From assembly GCA_003134685.1 (NCBI GenBank), contig PLCA01000005.1, forward strand, positions 186,001-250,000: a stretch of DNA of 64,000 nt, written 5' to 3'. Made by a program: the position numbers and the translations under genes. Source of the stretch: Gemmatimonadota bacterium. Its GTDB lineage: Bacteria; Gemmatimonadota; Gemmatimonadetes; Gemmatimonadales; Gemmatimonadaceae. Below the pieces are notes generated by a model, which was not told the origin of the DNA, made no database searches, and saw only the letters and a program-made list of their open reading frames with translations. Numbering within the stretch: position 1 is the first letter of the stretch; the number at the start of each line of letters is the position of its first letter. Shown here piece by piece: positions 43,538-52,872 of the stretch.

Positions 43538-44775
43538 CCGACGAGATCAGACATTCATCGTTGCGTCCCCCGCAGCACCCGGCAACGCGCGCGGTACGCG
43601 CTGGCATAGCGACCGACCTGCACCATGGCGCGGTCGTGCCTCCAATCCATCTTTCTTCGACCTTCGCCTTCGAAGCGTTCGGAAAAAAGAGGCTCTACGA
43701 CTACACGCGCACGGGCAATCCGACCCGCGAGTACCTCGCCAACGCGCTCGCCGAGCTCGAGGATGGAGAGGGAGCGGTCGTGACGAGCACCGGAATGTCG
43801 GCGGTGGCTCTGGTGCTGCAGCTCGTGCGGCCCGGAGATCTCATTCTCGCCGCTCACGACTGCTATGGCGGAACGCATCGCATTCTGCGCTCGCTCGCTG
43901 CCCGCGGGCAATTTGACGTTGCGTTCGTCGATCTCAGCGGCGAAACCGCCGTGGAGACGGTGAAGGCGCGCCGGCCAAAACTTCTGTGGATTGAAACGCC
44001 GAGCAATCCGCTGCTGAGGGTGACGAATCTTGCTCGGGTCATCGAGGCGGGGCACGAAGCTGGAGCAATTGTGGCCGTGGACAACACCTTCCTCTCACCG
44101 GTGCTGCAGCGCCCGATCGACTTCGGCGCGGACCTCGTAGTCCACTCGACCACAAAGTACCTCAACGGACACAGCGACGTCGTCGGTGGCGCGGTCGTAG
44201 CAGCGGACGCGGCGCTGGTCGAGGAGCTGGCCTGGTGGGCAAACTGCCTGGGAATCACAGGCGCTCCCTTCGACAGCTTTCTCACTCTGCGCGGAGTACG
44301 GACACTTCATGCGCGGATGCGCGTCCACTGCGAGAACGCCGCGCGCGTGGTCGAGCTGCTGTGCGGCCACCCCGCGGTAAAGCGTGTCTACTATCCGGGG
44401 CTCAGCTCTCATCCTGGACACAGCGTTGCCGCGTCTCAGCAGAGCGGCTTCGGCGCCATGGTGAGCTTCGAAGTAAACGGCGGAATCGATGGCGTCGAGC
44501 GGTTCGTCAACGCACTTCAGTGCTTCACGCTGGCAGAATCGCTGGGAGGTGTTGAGAGTCTGGTCGCGCATCCAGCGACGATGACGCACGCGTCCATGGA
44601 TGAGGCGGCGCGCGCAACGGCTGGCATCGAGAATTCTCTGTTGCGACTATCGGTCGGAATCGAGCACGCCGACGACCTCGTCGCGGATCTGGCAGCCGCG
44701 CTTGACCATGCGGCGGCGTACGTCTCCGATAGTTACGCCGAGACGGAAAGCACCGACGTGGGGGCGACCGTCTGA
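43534..44775 (+). CDS. metB: Cystathionine gamma-synthase-like PLP enzyme
   Basis: The product is 413 aa in the Cys/Met metabolism PLP family. The Lys that binds PLP lies in STTKYLNGHSDVVGG near residue 210. YDYTRTGNPTREYLANALAELE at the N-terminus and SLGGVESLVAHPATMTHASM at the C-terminus are family signatures. The motifs do not separate MetB from MetC or O-acylhomoserine sulfhydrylase. After hom and metX a synthase role, making cystathionine or homocysteine from O-acylhomoserine, fits best. It is the last gene of the SAM-regulated operon. Confidence 0.87.
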   Translation: MTDEIRHSSLRPPQHPATRAVRAGIATDLHHGAVVPPIHLSSTFAFEAFGKKRLYDYTRTGNPTREYLANALAELEDGEGAVVTSTGMSAVALVLQLVRPGDLILAAHDCYGGTHRILRSLAARGQFDVAFVDLSGETAVETVKARRPKLLWIETPSNPLLRVTNLARVIEAGHEAGAIVAVDNTFLSPVLQRPIDFGADLVVHSTTKYLNGHSDVVGGAVVAADAALVEELAWWANCLGITGAPFDSFLTLRGVRTLHARMRVHCENAARVVELLCGHPAVKRVYYPGLSSHPGHSVAASQQSGFGAMVSFEVNGGIDGVERFVNALQCFTLAESLGGVESLVAHPATMTHASMDEAARATAGIENSLLRLSVGIEHADDLVADLAAALDHAAAYVSDSYAETESTDVGATV

Positions 44776-44855
44776 GTGTTGCACTCGCGCGTACCGGGCT
44801 GCACTATCTACGACCCGACAGTTCATGGCTCACGTTCTTACAGCAGGATGCCCTC

Positions 44856-46046
44856 ATGTCAACCAGGATCGCATCAGTAGCATTCATCATTCTCGCGGCG
44901 GGTCCACTCTCTGCGCAGGCTCCCGCCACGGCGTACATCATCACGCGCCTTGGAACCGATACCGTCGCAGTGGAGCGATACACGCGCTCGAACGACAAGC
45001 TGGAAGGCGATCTCGTGCTCCGGTATCCGCGTGTGCGCACCATCCACTACGTCGCCGATCTGGGGCCCCGCGGAGAGATCAAAGCGATGACTGCCGCCGC
45101 GCGGAGACCAAACACTGACCCCACCGCTGCTCCCGTGATGCGGATCGTCATGCAATTCGGCGACACGCTCGCAGTGATCACCGTGGAGCGCAATGGGACG
45201 GCCGATACCTCGGCCAGCGGAAGGAAGGGTTATCACGGCGGAGTGGCACCTACGCTCGGTGTGGAGCCGACGTCATACGGCGTTTACGAGCAGCTGCTCT
45301 CATCCTCGAAGCTCGGAGGTGACAGCGCGGCCTTTGCGCTCATCGCTCCGGGTCCGGGACCAACTCCCTCCATCATCCTGCGTCGGCGCGGGGCAGACTC
45401 CGTAGCGTTCAGGAGCACTTTTTTCCCGGGTTGGATAGAGGTCGCGCAGGTAGACTCGCGGGGCCGAATCAACGGGGTCGATTCCAGAGCGACCACGATC
45501 AAAACCGTTGCGCAGCGTGTGCCCAGTCTCGATGTGGACAACGTCGTGAAGGGCTGGGCCGCGACCGAGGTCGCGAGGGGTGGCCAGATGGGACAGATGT
45601 CACCGCCCGATACGGTCAGAGCGAGCATCGGCGGAGCAAACCTGGCGGTTGCCTATAGCCGCCCGCTCAAGCGTGGCCGCGTGATCTTTGGCAACGTCGT
45701 TCCGTGGAATCAGGTCTGGCGCACAGGTGCCAACGCGGCGACGGTTTTCTCGACCGACAAGGATCTCGTATTCGGGAGCACGGCGGTACCGGCTGGCAAA
45801 TACACGCTATGGACGCTCCCCACGCCGACCGGGGCGCAGCTGATCTTCAATAGCGAGACCGGTCAGTGGGGCACCGACTATCACGCCGACAAGGATTTTG
45901 CGCGCGTCGCGCTTACTGCGAAGCAGGTGTCGCCGGCGATCGACCAGTTCGTGATCGGAGTAGTTCCGCAGGGGTCCGGAGGCGTGCTGCGCTTTTCGTG
46001 GGACGACAAGGAATACGCCGTACCGTTCACGGTGAAACAGCGTTGA
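44856..46046 (+). CDS. Secreted DUF2911 protein
   Basis: The product is 396 aa with a signal peptide ending near PLSAQA. The DUF2911 domain occupies the C-terminal 180 residues: SPPDTVRASIGGANLAVAYS, GRVIFGNVVPWNQVWRTGAN, then PAGKYTLWTLPT. The N-terminal half is a different beta-rich region with LGTDTVAVERYTRSNDKLEG. DUF2911 proteins are common, secreted and of unknown function. It overlaps the next small membrane gene by four bases. Confidence 0.85.
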   Translation: MSTRIASVAFIILAAGPLSAQAPATAYIITRLGTDTVAVERYTRSNDKLEGDLVLRYPRVRTIHYVADLGPRGEIKAMTAAARRPNTDPTAAPVMRIVMQFGDTLAVITVERNGTADTSASGRKGYHGGVAPTLGVEPTSYGVYEQLLSSSKLGGDSAAFALIAPGPGPTPSIILRRRGADSVAFRSTFFPGWIEVAQVDSRGRINGVDSRATTIKTVAQRVPSLDVDNVVKGWAATEVARGGQMGQMSPPDTVRASIGGANLAVAYSRPLKRGRVIFGNVVPWNQVWRTGANAATVFSTDKDLVFGSTAVPAGKYTLWTLPTPTGAQLIFNSETGQWGTDYHADKDFARVALTAKQVSPAIDQFVIGVVPQGSGGVLRFSWDDKEYAVPFTVKQR

Positions 46047-46477
46047 CTTCGCCCGAAAGTCCGGCGCGGAGCAATCGCTGGCTCCGCGCCGTGGGTTACG
46101 GATTCCTCGCCGAATTCGTCACGGTCCTCACGGTCATCGTGATCGTCCAGTCGTATGCATATTTTTTCACGCGCGGTCCATCGGATCCCGACTACGTTGC
46201 GATCGGCGTGCGGCTCGGAGGGATCGTCGGCGTAGTCGGCGGGACGCTCTACACCTATCTGTTCGCGCGGCTCATGATGGGTCTGCTCACCAGCCGCTTC
46301 GTCGCGCACGGCGTTGTCGTCGCTCTGAGCGCGATCGCATTTTCGGTCGGGGGTTCTATCATCGGACACCACGGCGTCCCCCTGGCGTACGTGCTCGCCT
46401 CTGCTCTCAAGCTTGCCGCGGGCGCGCTCGCAGGATATCTCGCCGCGAAACGATCTCCCCCGTGGGTCGCCGGCTAG
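46043..46477 (+). CDS. Small integral membrane protein
   Basis: The product is 144 aa. TTG 46043 overlaps the DUF2911 stop (TTGA). GTG 46091 is an alternative start. Four hydrophobic segments occur at about 17-37, 50-75, 83-105 and 111-135. There are no charged catalytic residues and no recognisable family. It is convergent with the L,D-transpeptidase gene. The function is unknown, but coupling to the DUF2911 protein suggests they work together. Confidence 0.65.
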   Translation: MTSPESPARSNRWLRAVGYGFLAEFVTVLTVIVIVQSYAYFFTRGPSDPDYVAIGVRLGGIVGVVGGTLYTYLFARLMMGLLTSRFVAHGVVVALSAIAFSVGGSIIGHHGVPLAYVLASALKLAAGALAGYLAAKRSPPWVAG

Positions 46478-46480
46478 AAA

Positions 46481-47113
46481 TCAGTCGATGATTGTCAGCG
46501 AGATGGGATTCTCGAGATACACGACTTTTTCTTCTCGCCGCGAATGCAGTATTCGCCAGAACCAGCTTTCGTCGCGCGGCTGTCCGCCGTGTTCCATAAT
46601 GAGCTTCGCGAGGTCGGCAACCTCGCTTGGATCCATTCGCAAGCATCCATGTGACGCGGCGGACCCCAGGCTCTCGACGTCGCCGGTGCCGTGAATGTAG
46701 TAATCGGGATCCTGGAAAAAGATCTTCACGACCTTCATCGGATTTCCCGGAGCGCCAGGACCCTTGGCGGTTTTTCCCTTCGCCCAGTCGGCGTCAGGAG
46801 GCGGACGCCAGCTGGGATTCCAGACGATCTTGCTAATGGCGAAGGTGCCTACCGGTGTGGGGTACCTGTCTTGTCCGACAGCGACCGCGAAGGTCTTGAG
46901 TGTGCTGTCTCCGCGCTGAACGATGAGCATTCGCGCCCCCAGATCCGCCCGAAGCGTGAGCGGCGCCTCCACTGGCCCGGGCTCTTCGGCGCTTGTGTCC
47001 CGACCCGCGGTCGGCGCGGTTCGGGGAAGCTCGATCTGGGCTAAAGCTGTGCGCGCCGCGATTAGTCCGGTCAGAAGTGCGACGACAGCTAAAGTCTTGC
47101 GATATATGGTCAT
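46481..47113 (-). CDS. L,D-transpeptidase (YkuD family)
   Basis: The product is 210 aa with a signal peptide ending near ALAQ. The catalytic site is S-H155-G-C157-L-R-M, with H141-G-T-G upstream and VGQDRYPTPVGTFAI before it. These enzymes form 3-3 peptidoglycan cross-links or attach lipoprotein to peptidoglycan. There is no LysM or PG-binding domain, so it is the minimal form. It is divergent from the 1027-aa propeller gene across 242 bases, a likely double promoter region. Confidence 0.9.
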   Translation of the reverse strand: MTIYRKTLAVVALLTGLIAARTALAQIELPRTAPTAGRDTSAEEPGPVEAPLTLRADLGARMLIVQRGDSTLKTFAVAVGQDRYPTPVGTFAISKIVWNPSWRPPPDADWAKGKTAKGPGAPGNPMKVVKIFFQDPDYYIHGTGDVESLGSAASHGCLRMDPSEVADLAKLIMEHGGQPRDESWFWRILHSRREEKVVYLENPISLTIID

Positions 47114-47355
47114 TTAACGGCTGAGGTTGCGCGTTTTGGCTGGTCCATCAATACAGGTAACCAATTCAAATGCCGTTCCACATTGAGCGTGATTTCGGGA
47201 CGTCGACCAAGGCACTTTTTCTCTTCCCCGAAGGAGATTCGGCCGCTCTTTTTGTTTCGGCTGTGTGAAATGCGCCTGCTGGCCCGCGCTGCCATCGCTC
47301 TGCATTTTCTTGGGGCGATCTCACCCGCAGCTGCATTTTCACCGAGCCAGAAACC

Positions 47356-50300
47356 GTGCATACGCCAAAGAAAATCGCCCTGCTCGCGCTCGCCGCGATC
47401 TCGTCTTCCTCGATCGAGCTGCACGCGCAGAAAATCGATCCCTCCCTCTACTCGAGTCTCGAGTGGCGCATGATCGGCCCCTTTCGCGGCGGGCGCACAA
47501 TCGGCGCTACCGGAGTTCGAGGCCAACCGAACGTCTTTTACATCGGAGTGAACAACGGCGGGGTGTGGAAGACCACAGATGCCGGGCGCGCGTGGACACC
47601 GATCTTCGACGAGCAGCCGACGGGATCGATCGGGGATATCGCTGTCGCGCCTTCGAACCCCAACGTGATCTACGTCGGGAGCGGCGAGGGGGTTCAGCGG
47701 CCCGATCTCTCGAGTGGTGACGGCATCTACAAGTCGGTCGATGCCGGGAAGACCTGGCGGCACCTTGGACTGCGAGATGGACAGCAGATCGGGTCAGTCA
47801 TCATCGACCCGCGTGACGAGAACAAGATCTTCGTCGGGGTGCTCGGCCATCCGTACGGTCCAAACACGGAGCGCGGCGTTTATCGGTCGACCAACGGTGG
47901 AGAGTCGTTCGAGCGCGTGCTCTACAAGGACGAAAACACGGGCGCGGCCCAGGTCGGGTTCGATCCGTCGAATCCGCAGATAGTCTACGCGGCGCTCTGG
48001 GCGGGAAGGCAAGGTCCGTGGGAGAACGCATCCTGGAACGGCCCCCTGAGTGGCCTGTTCAAATCCGCCGACGGCGGAACGACGTGGCGCCAGATCGGAA
48101 AAGGATTTCCGTCCGCGGCGCAGGGTCTTGGCAGAATCGGCTTTGCGATTGCCCCGAGCGATCCGCGGCGAATGTACGCGACCGTCGAGGCGCCAACGCT
48201 TGGCGGCATCTACCGCTCGGATGACGCCGGCGAGACATGGAGACGCACCAACGACGAGGTTCGAGTCTGGGGCCGTGCGTCCGACTTCGCGGAGGTGAAG
48301 GTCGACCCGCGAAATCCCGATGTCGTGTACTCCGCGAATACTTCGACGTACCGCTCATCCGATGGCGGGACTACGTGGACGGCAATCAAGGGTGCGCCCG
48401 GCGGCGACGACTATCACCGGATCTGGATCAATCCCGACAACCCGGAGATCATGATCATCGCGGCCGATCAGGGCGCGACGATCACCGTGAACGGTGGAAA
48501 AACCTGGAGCTCGTGGTACAACCAGCCCACCGCGCAGTTCTACCACGTGATCACGGACAATCGAATTCCGTACTGGGTCTACGGCGGACAGCAGGAGAGC
48601 GGCTCCATAGGAACGATGAGCCGAGGGGACTACGGCGCGATCACATTCCGCGAATGGAATTCGGTGGGAGTCGAGGAATACGGATACGTGGCTCCCGACC
48701 CGCTCGACCCGAACATCATCTACGGCGGGAAGCTCACGCGCTTTGATCAACGGTCACGTGAGGTCCAGAACATAAGCCCGGAAGCTGTGGGTTCCGGCAA
48801 GTACAGATTTCTTCGTACTGCGCCGGTGATTTTTTCCACCGTGGATCTGCACACGCTCTACTTCGCTGGCAATGTCCTGTTCAAGACGATGAACGGCGGG
48901 CACAGCTGGGACGTGATCAGTCCCGATCTCACGCGCCAGAATTACGACGTGCCTCAGGCATACGGCATTTTCACCGACGGAGATCTCTCGCGCGCGAAGA
49001 ATCGCGGAGTCATCTACGCCGTCGCGCCATCTTTCCGGAACGTGAACACGATCTGGACGGGCTCGGACGACGGCGTCATGAACCTGACGCGCGATGGCGG
49101 AAAGACGTGGACCAACGTTACGCCGGCCGCACTGACTCCCTGGAGCAAAGTCTCTCAGCTGGAGGCGTCGCACTTCGATGACGAGTCCGCGTACGCCGCC
49201 ATCAACCGCTTCAAGCTCGACGATCTCCATCCGCACATCTATCGCACCCACGATGGCGGGAAGAGCTGGAAGGAGATCGTCAACGGGATTCCCGCCGACG
49301 AAGTGGTGAACTCCGTCCGGGAGGACCCTGTGCGGCGCGGCCTCCTGTTCGCGGGGACCGAGCGCGCCGCCTATTTCTCCCTCGACGACGGCGAGCAGTG
49401 GCAACCTCTCAGGCTCAACATGCCGGCCACATCGATTCGCGACATCGTGATCCACGATGACGACATAATCGTCGGGACCCATGGGCGCTCGTTCTGGATT
49501 CTCGACGACATGACCCCGTTACGGCAGCTCGACGCCAAGGCGGGCGACGCCGAGACTTTTCTGTTCAAGCCGAAGCTCACGTACCGGTTTCGCCGCAACA
49601 AGAACACTGATACGCCCTTGCCGCCCGAAGAGCCCGCCGGGAAAAATCCACCCGACGGCGCGATAATCAACTACCGACTCGGCGCCGATTCCGGCACGCC
49701 GGTCGTCCTCGACATCCTGGATGATGCGGGCCACTCAGTCCGCAGCTTCTCGAGCGCCGATTCGGTCGAGCCGACCGAGAGCGATCTCAGCGTTCCGACT
49801 TATTGGGTTCGCCCGCAGCAACGGTTAGCCCCGGGCCGCGGAACTCATCGCTTCGTGTGGGACCTTCACTATCCGCCGCCCAAGGTTCTCGGCCACGATT
49901 ATCCGATCTCAGCCATCTATGGCGACACGCCGCGGTTTCCTCTGGGACCGGCGGTGTTGCCAGGCACGTACGCCGTCCGGCTGACCGCGAACGGCCGGAC
50001 CTACACGCAGCCGCTTGTGATCAAGATGGACCCGCGTGTTCAGATCATTGATGCCGGACTCCGCCTGCAGCGCGATATTGGTGTCCGAATGAACGATGCC
50101 ATCAGCCGCGATTTCGCAGCGCTCGGTGAAGTACGCGCTCAGCGAACGCTGCTGAGAGGGCAGCGTGAAGGCGGCAAGGCGAAGGAGGTTGCTGATTCTC
50201 TGCTGGCGCTGGATTCGCTGCTGGCCAAAATCGAAAGCGGTGCGCGAGGCGGAGTCGACATTGGTCTGGTCGTCCTGAACGAACAGCTCGCCGGGATTCT

Positions 50301-50439
50301 CGATGCCGTCGAGGGCGCGGATGCAGACCCTACGACTCAGGTCGTAGCGGCGGCCGGCGACTTGGAGAAATCTCTCGCCGCGACTCTTGCACAGTGGTCT
50401 GATGTCCAGCGTACGCGAATCCGCCACGACCGGAAGTAG
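47356..50439 (+). CDS. Large secreted BNR/VPS10-type beta-propeller protein
   Basis: The product is 1027 aa, started by GTG 47356, with a signal peptide ending LHAQ. Residues 40-740 contain many BNR/sortilin-type Asp-box repeats: DAGRAWTPIF, DAGKTWRHLG, DGGTTWRQIG, DAGETWRRTN and DGGKSWKEIV. The last 290 residues form another domain with a Pro-rich linker and helices (RAQRTLLRGQREGGKAKE, VADSLLALDSLLAKIES). Such proteins are annotated as glycosyl hydrolases or sortilins, but no sialidase catalytic set is evident. It probably binds surface ligands or acts as a scaffold. Confidence 0.82.
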   Translation: MHTPKKIALLALAAISSSSIELHAQKIDPSLYSSLEWRMIGPFRGGRTIGATGVRGQPNVFYIGVNNGGVWKTTDAGRAWTPIFDEQPTGSIGDIAVAPSNPNVIYVGSGEGVQRPDLSSGDGIYKSVDAGKTWRHLGLRDGQQIGSVIIDPRDENKIFVGVLGHPYGPNTERGVYRSTNGGESFERVLYKDENTGAAQVGFDPSNPQIVYAALWAGRQGPWENASWNGPLSGLFKSADGGTTWRQIGKGFPSAAQGLGRIGFAIAPSDPRRMYATVEAPTLGGIYRSDDAGETWRRTNDEVRVWGRASDFAEVKVDPRNPDVVYSANTSTYRSSDGGTTWTAIKGAPGGDDYHRIWINPDNPEIMIIAADQGATITVNGGKTWSSWYNQPTAQFYHVITDNRIPYWVYGGQQESGSIGTMSRGDYGAITFREWNSVGVEEYGYVAPDPLDPNIIYGGKLTRFDQRSREVQNISPEAVGSGKYRFLRTAPVIFSTVDLHTLYFAGNVLFKTMNGGHSWDVISPDLTRQNYDVPQAYGIFTDGDLSRAKNRGVIYAVAPSFRNVNTIWTGSDDGVMNLTRDGGKTWTNVTPAALTPWSKVSQLEASHFDDESAYAAINRFKLDDLHPHIYRTHDGGKSWKEIVNGIPADEVVNSVREDPVRRGLLFAGTERAAYFSLDDGEQWQPLRLNMPATSIRDIVIHDDDIIVGTHGRSFWILDDMTPLRQLDAKAGDAETFLFKPKLTYRFRRNKNTDTPLPPEEPAGKNPPDGAIINYRLGADSGTPVVLDILDDAGHSVRSFSSADSVEPTESDLSVPTYWVRPQQRLAPGRGTHRFVWDLHYPPPKVLGHDYPISAIYGDTPRFPLGPAVLPGTYAVRLTANGRTYTQPLVIKMDPRVQIIDAGLRLQRDIGVRMNDAISRDFAALGEVRAQRTLLRGQREGGKAKEVADSLLALDSLLAKIESGARGGVDIGLVVLNEQLAGILDAVEGADADPTTQVVAAAGDLEKSLAATLAQWSDVQRTRIRHDRK

Positions 50440-50479
50440 ATTACCCAGTCCCAGTACTCGCAGCTCACCGGAGAACGAG

Positions 50480-50749
50480 ATGACGACGAGCAAGGAAACC
50501 GAGTGGATGAATCACCCGAGGCTGCGAAAGCTCGTGACAGCGGTCAACGAGCTGACTCTCGCCGAACGGATTACGCTCGTGAAGGGACTGGTGCCAGCGA
50601 TAGCCGACGAGCTGTCCGATACCGAGTATGAGAGATTCGTCGACGCCGTACGATTGAAAGGTGAGCGCTTTCACGAAGCGCAGGCGCACCCCGGCGAGGG
50701 CAGGGCGGAGCGAAAGGTTCCAGGCGACCGCGACATCGAAGGACGATAG
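50480..50749 (+). CDS. Small soluble protein, function unknown
   Basis: The product is 89 aa. ATG 50480 has GGAG at a suitable distance upstream, and the longer frame before it overlaps the previous gene. It is charged and mostly helical (HPRLRKLVTAVNELTLAERI, then ELSDTEYERFVDAVRLKGER) with a basic/acidic C-terminal tail. No family is recognised. It is eight bases before a 29-aa membrane peptide gene, so the two are probably co-transcribed. Confidence 0.6.
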   Translation: MTTSKETEWMNHPRLRKLVTAVNELTLAERITLVKGLVPAIADELSDTEYERFVDAVRLKGERFHEAQAHPGEGRAERKVPGDRDIEGR

Positions 50750-50757
50750 GAGGCCCA

Positions 50758-50847
50758 ATGATGAACTTCTACTGGATATTCGGGATTCTCATTGTTGCGG
50801 CCCTTTTGTTCGCACTCTTCGCGGGCACGCGGCGGCCCAAGCCGTAG
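50758..50847 (+). CDS. 29-residue membrane peptide
   Basis: The reading frame is MMNFYWIFGILIVAALLFAL plus nine residues ending RRPKP. A strong AGGAGG (50748-50753) precedes the ATG at 50758 by a normal distance. The peptide has one hydrophobic helix with a basic end, so it should insert in the membrane with its C-terminus inside. Coupling to the 89-aa gene and the near-perfect Shine-Dalgarno make it credible. Small proteins of this size often modulate a larger membrane complex; the partner is unknown. Confidence 0.65.
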   Translation: MMNFYWIFGILIVAALLFALFAGTRRPKP

Positions 50848-50848
50848 T

Positions 50849-51670
50849 CTAAATCCCGAGCGCGAGCTGGATTGGCGCGGCGGCAGTGCCGGATCCGGCG
50901 CCCACGCATATCGGCCCAACCACGCTGCTCTGCGCCGCCGCGGTAAGGCGTCCCTTGAACCTCGCGCGGCGGAGTGAATCACCGACGGTGCCAAGCGCGG
51001 TGCGCGGGTTGTTGTTTTGCTCGCTCAGGTGAGCCAGCACGATGTTGTTGAGCCCCGAGTGGATGCTTTGGCTTGCGGCGTGCGCCGCGTCCCGATTGCT
51101 CAAGTGTCCGAACTTGCCGCGAATCCTCGCCTGGAGCGACGGCGGATACGGTCCCGTGCGCAGCATTCCTTCGTCGTGGTTCGATTCGATGACGAGGATG
51201 TCCAGCTTGTCGAGCGCTCGCGAAACACTATCGGTCACGTGTCCCAGATCGTAAACGATCCCGGCGCGGGCACCTTCGGCGATTGATGTGACGATCACGG
51301 CGATCGGCTCATTGGCGTCGTGCGAGACCGGAACCGTCTCGAGGTGGAAGTCGCCCACGACCACCGTACTTTTTCGGGGCGTCAGGATCGTGCGGAGCGC
51401 CGACCACTCCGGGCACATCATCCTCGTTCCGGCCGTGCAGACGACGGTCCAACCCCATTTTCGCGCAGCTGAGGCAACGCCCTTGATGTGATCGGTATGT
51501 TCGTGGGTGACCACAACAGCCTCGATCGATTCGGGTGTGACCCCGGCGATGGCGAGGCGCTGCTTGAGAACGCGCGGAGCGAAGCCGGCGTCGACTAATA
51601 TGCGCGTACGCTCGGTCTCTATGAGAACTGCATTGCCGCTGCTTCCACTGCCAAGAACCCACAGCTTCAT
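50849..51670 (-). CDS. Metallo-beta-lactamase fold hydrolase, YycJ/WalJ-like
   Basis: The product is 273 aa. ATG 51670 sits in a TGATG overlap with the upstream gene. The zinc motif THEHTDHIKG is at residues 55-64 (His56, His58, Asp60, His61). N-terminal GSGSSGNAVLIE and HLSNRDAAHAASQ near 195 resemble YycJ/WalJ, which is linked to cell-wall control and exonuclease activity. The C-terminus lacks an extra domain. It is the last gene of a five-gene minus-strand cluster. Confidence 0.85.
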   Translation of the reverse strand: MKLWVLGSGSSGNAVLIETERTRILVDAGFAPRVLKQRLAIAGVTPESIEAVVVTHEHTDHIKGVASAARKWGWTVVCTAGTRMMCPEWSALRTILTPRKSTVVVGDFHLETVPVSHDANEPIAVIVTSIAEGARAGIVYDLGHVTDSVSRALDKLDILVIESNHDEGMLRTGPYPPSLQARIRGKFGHLSNRDAAHAASQSIHSGLNNIVLAHLSEQNNNPRTALGTVGDSLRRARFKGRLTAAAQSSVVGPICVGAGSGTAAAPIQLALGI

Positions 51671-52872
51671 CAAGCGCTCCAACGTTTCTTGTGCGCTTCA
51701 GCAAGCTGCTTCCGCGCCTTCTCTCCCAGCTCGACTTGCCGGCGGGCCATGGCCCGCTCGGCGACTGCAAGGAATTTAGTAATGTCGAATGTATCGTAGG
51801 GTGCGCCATCACCCCAGGCGAATGGAGGCACCACCTTGCGGGGCATGTTGCCCCCATAGACATTCGCGCCCGCGCCGATGACGCTGCCGGTGGTCAGCAT
51901 CGTTCCGATGCCAGTCTTCGCGTGATCGCCGAAGAATGTCCCGAGAAACTGCTGTCCAGTGTTGCGCACCCCTGAAGGAGTCCAGAGCTGAACTGGCCCG
52001 TAGGTGTTCTTCATATTGCTGGTCGTCGTCAGCGCGCCGAGGTTGACCCAACGTCCCAGGTAAGAGTGCCCCACGAATCCCGTATGTGTCTTGTTGCCGT
52101 GTCCGAGAAAGATCGAATTGCTCAGCTCCCCATGCACCTTGCAACGGTCGCCGATGGACGACGCCGCGACCCGATCTCCGAGAATCCGCGAATCACGGCC
52201 GACCGAAATAGGTCCGACGAGATGCGTGAATGGCGCGATCACCGCGCCGCTGCGGATCAGTATCGGACCCGCCGAGGCGTCGAGCACGACCTGCGGTCCG
52301 ATTTGGGCGCCCTCTTCCACGAATATTCCGTGATCGCCTACCTTCGCCGCCTTTGTTTTCGCGCTCTCCCCGAGTGATTTCACGCGTAGCGGAATGTCCT
52401 CCATCAGCTGCTCGGCGAGGGTGCCAATGAAGTCCCACACCTCGTTGATCCAGCGTCCCTTGATCCTCTGTCCGCCAAGGGTCGTCTGGATCGATCCGAT
52501 GTCGATCGTGCCGTCAGCGAATTGCGAGACGGGGAATGCCCGGGCGAGTCTCACCGCGCACGCCGCGCCTTCGCACATGAGAAGGTCGAACCGCTCCAGG
52601 CTCAGATCGATTGGGATCACACAGCGGGTGTTCACGAGAACCGAGCCCGCTGGAAGCTCCGAATTGGGCGCGACAGCTGGGGGTGCGTTGCCCTCTTCGA
52701 AATGCGCGAGGTGGGGGGAGCTGATGAAGCCGGCGCTCTTGAGCCCGGTGGCCCGCTCCCAGCGCCTGCGGATGAGCGAGGTCCCAGCCCGTAGCTCGGA
52801 GCCGGGCCGAGTCAGCGCGAACGGCTCGAACTGCCGCTCTCGCATGTCGTCGAAATAATAGAGAGCACTCAT
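51670..52872 (-). CDS. Sugar nucleotidyltransferase-like protein with left-handed beta-helix domain
   Basis: The product is 400 aa. The N-terminal part starts YYFDDMRERQFEPFALTRPG, a form typical of GlmU-like proteins in this kind of bacterium. Residues 190-360 carry hexapeptide repeats (GPILIRSGAVIAPF, VGPISVGRDSRILGD, GTMLTTGSVIGAGANVYG) of an acyltransferase-like beta-helix. The catalytic pyrophosphorylase motif is poorly conserved. It could bind or modify a sugar nucleotide or act structurally. It overlaps manC and the metallo-hydrolase gene by a few bases. Confidence 0.75.
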   Translation of the reverse strand: MSALYYFDDMRERQFEPFALTRPGSELRAGTSLIRRRWERATGLKSAGFISSPHLAHFEEGNAPPAVAPNSELPAGSVLVNTRCVIPIDLSLERFDLLMCEGAACAVRLARAFPVSQFADGTIDIGSIQTTLGGQRIKGRWINEVWDFIGTLAEQLMEDIPLRVKSLGESAKTKAAKVGDHGIFVEEGAQIGPQVVLDASAGPILIRSGAVIAPFTHLVGPISVGRDSRILGDRVAASSIGDRCKVHGELSNSIFLGHGNKTHTGFVGHSYLGRWVNLGALTTTSNMKNTYGPVQLWTPSGVRNTGQQFLGTFFGDHAKTGIGTMLTTGSVIGAGANVYGGNMPRKVVPPFAWGDGAPYDTFDITKFLAVAERAMARRQVELGEKARKQLAEAHKKRWSA

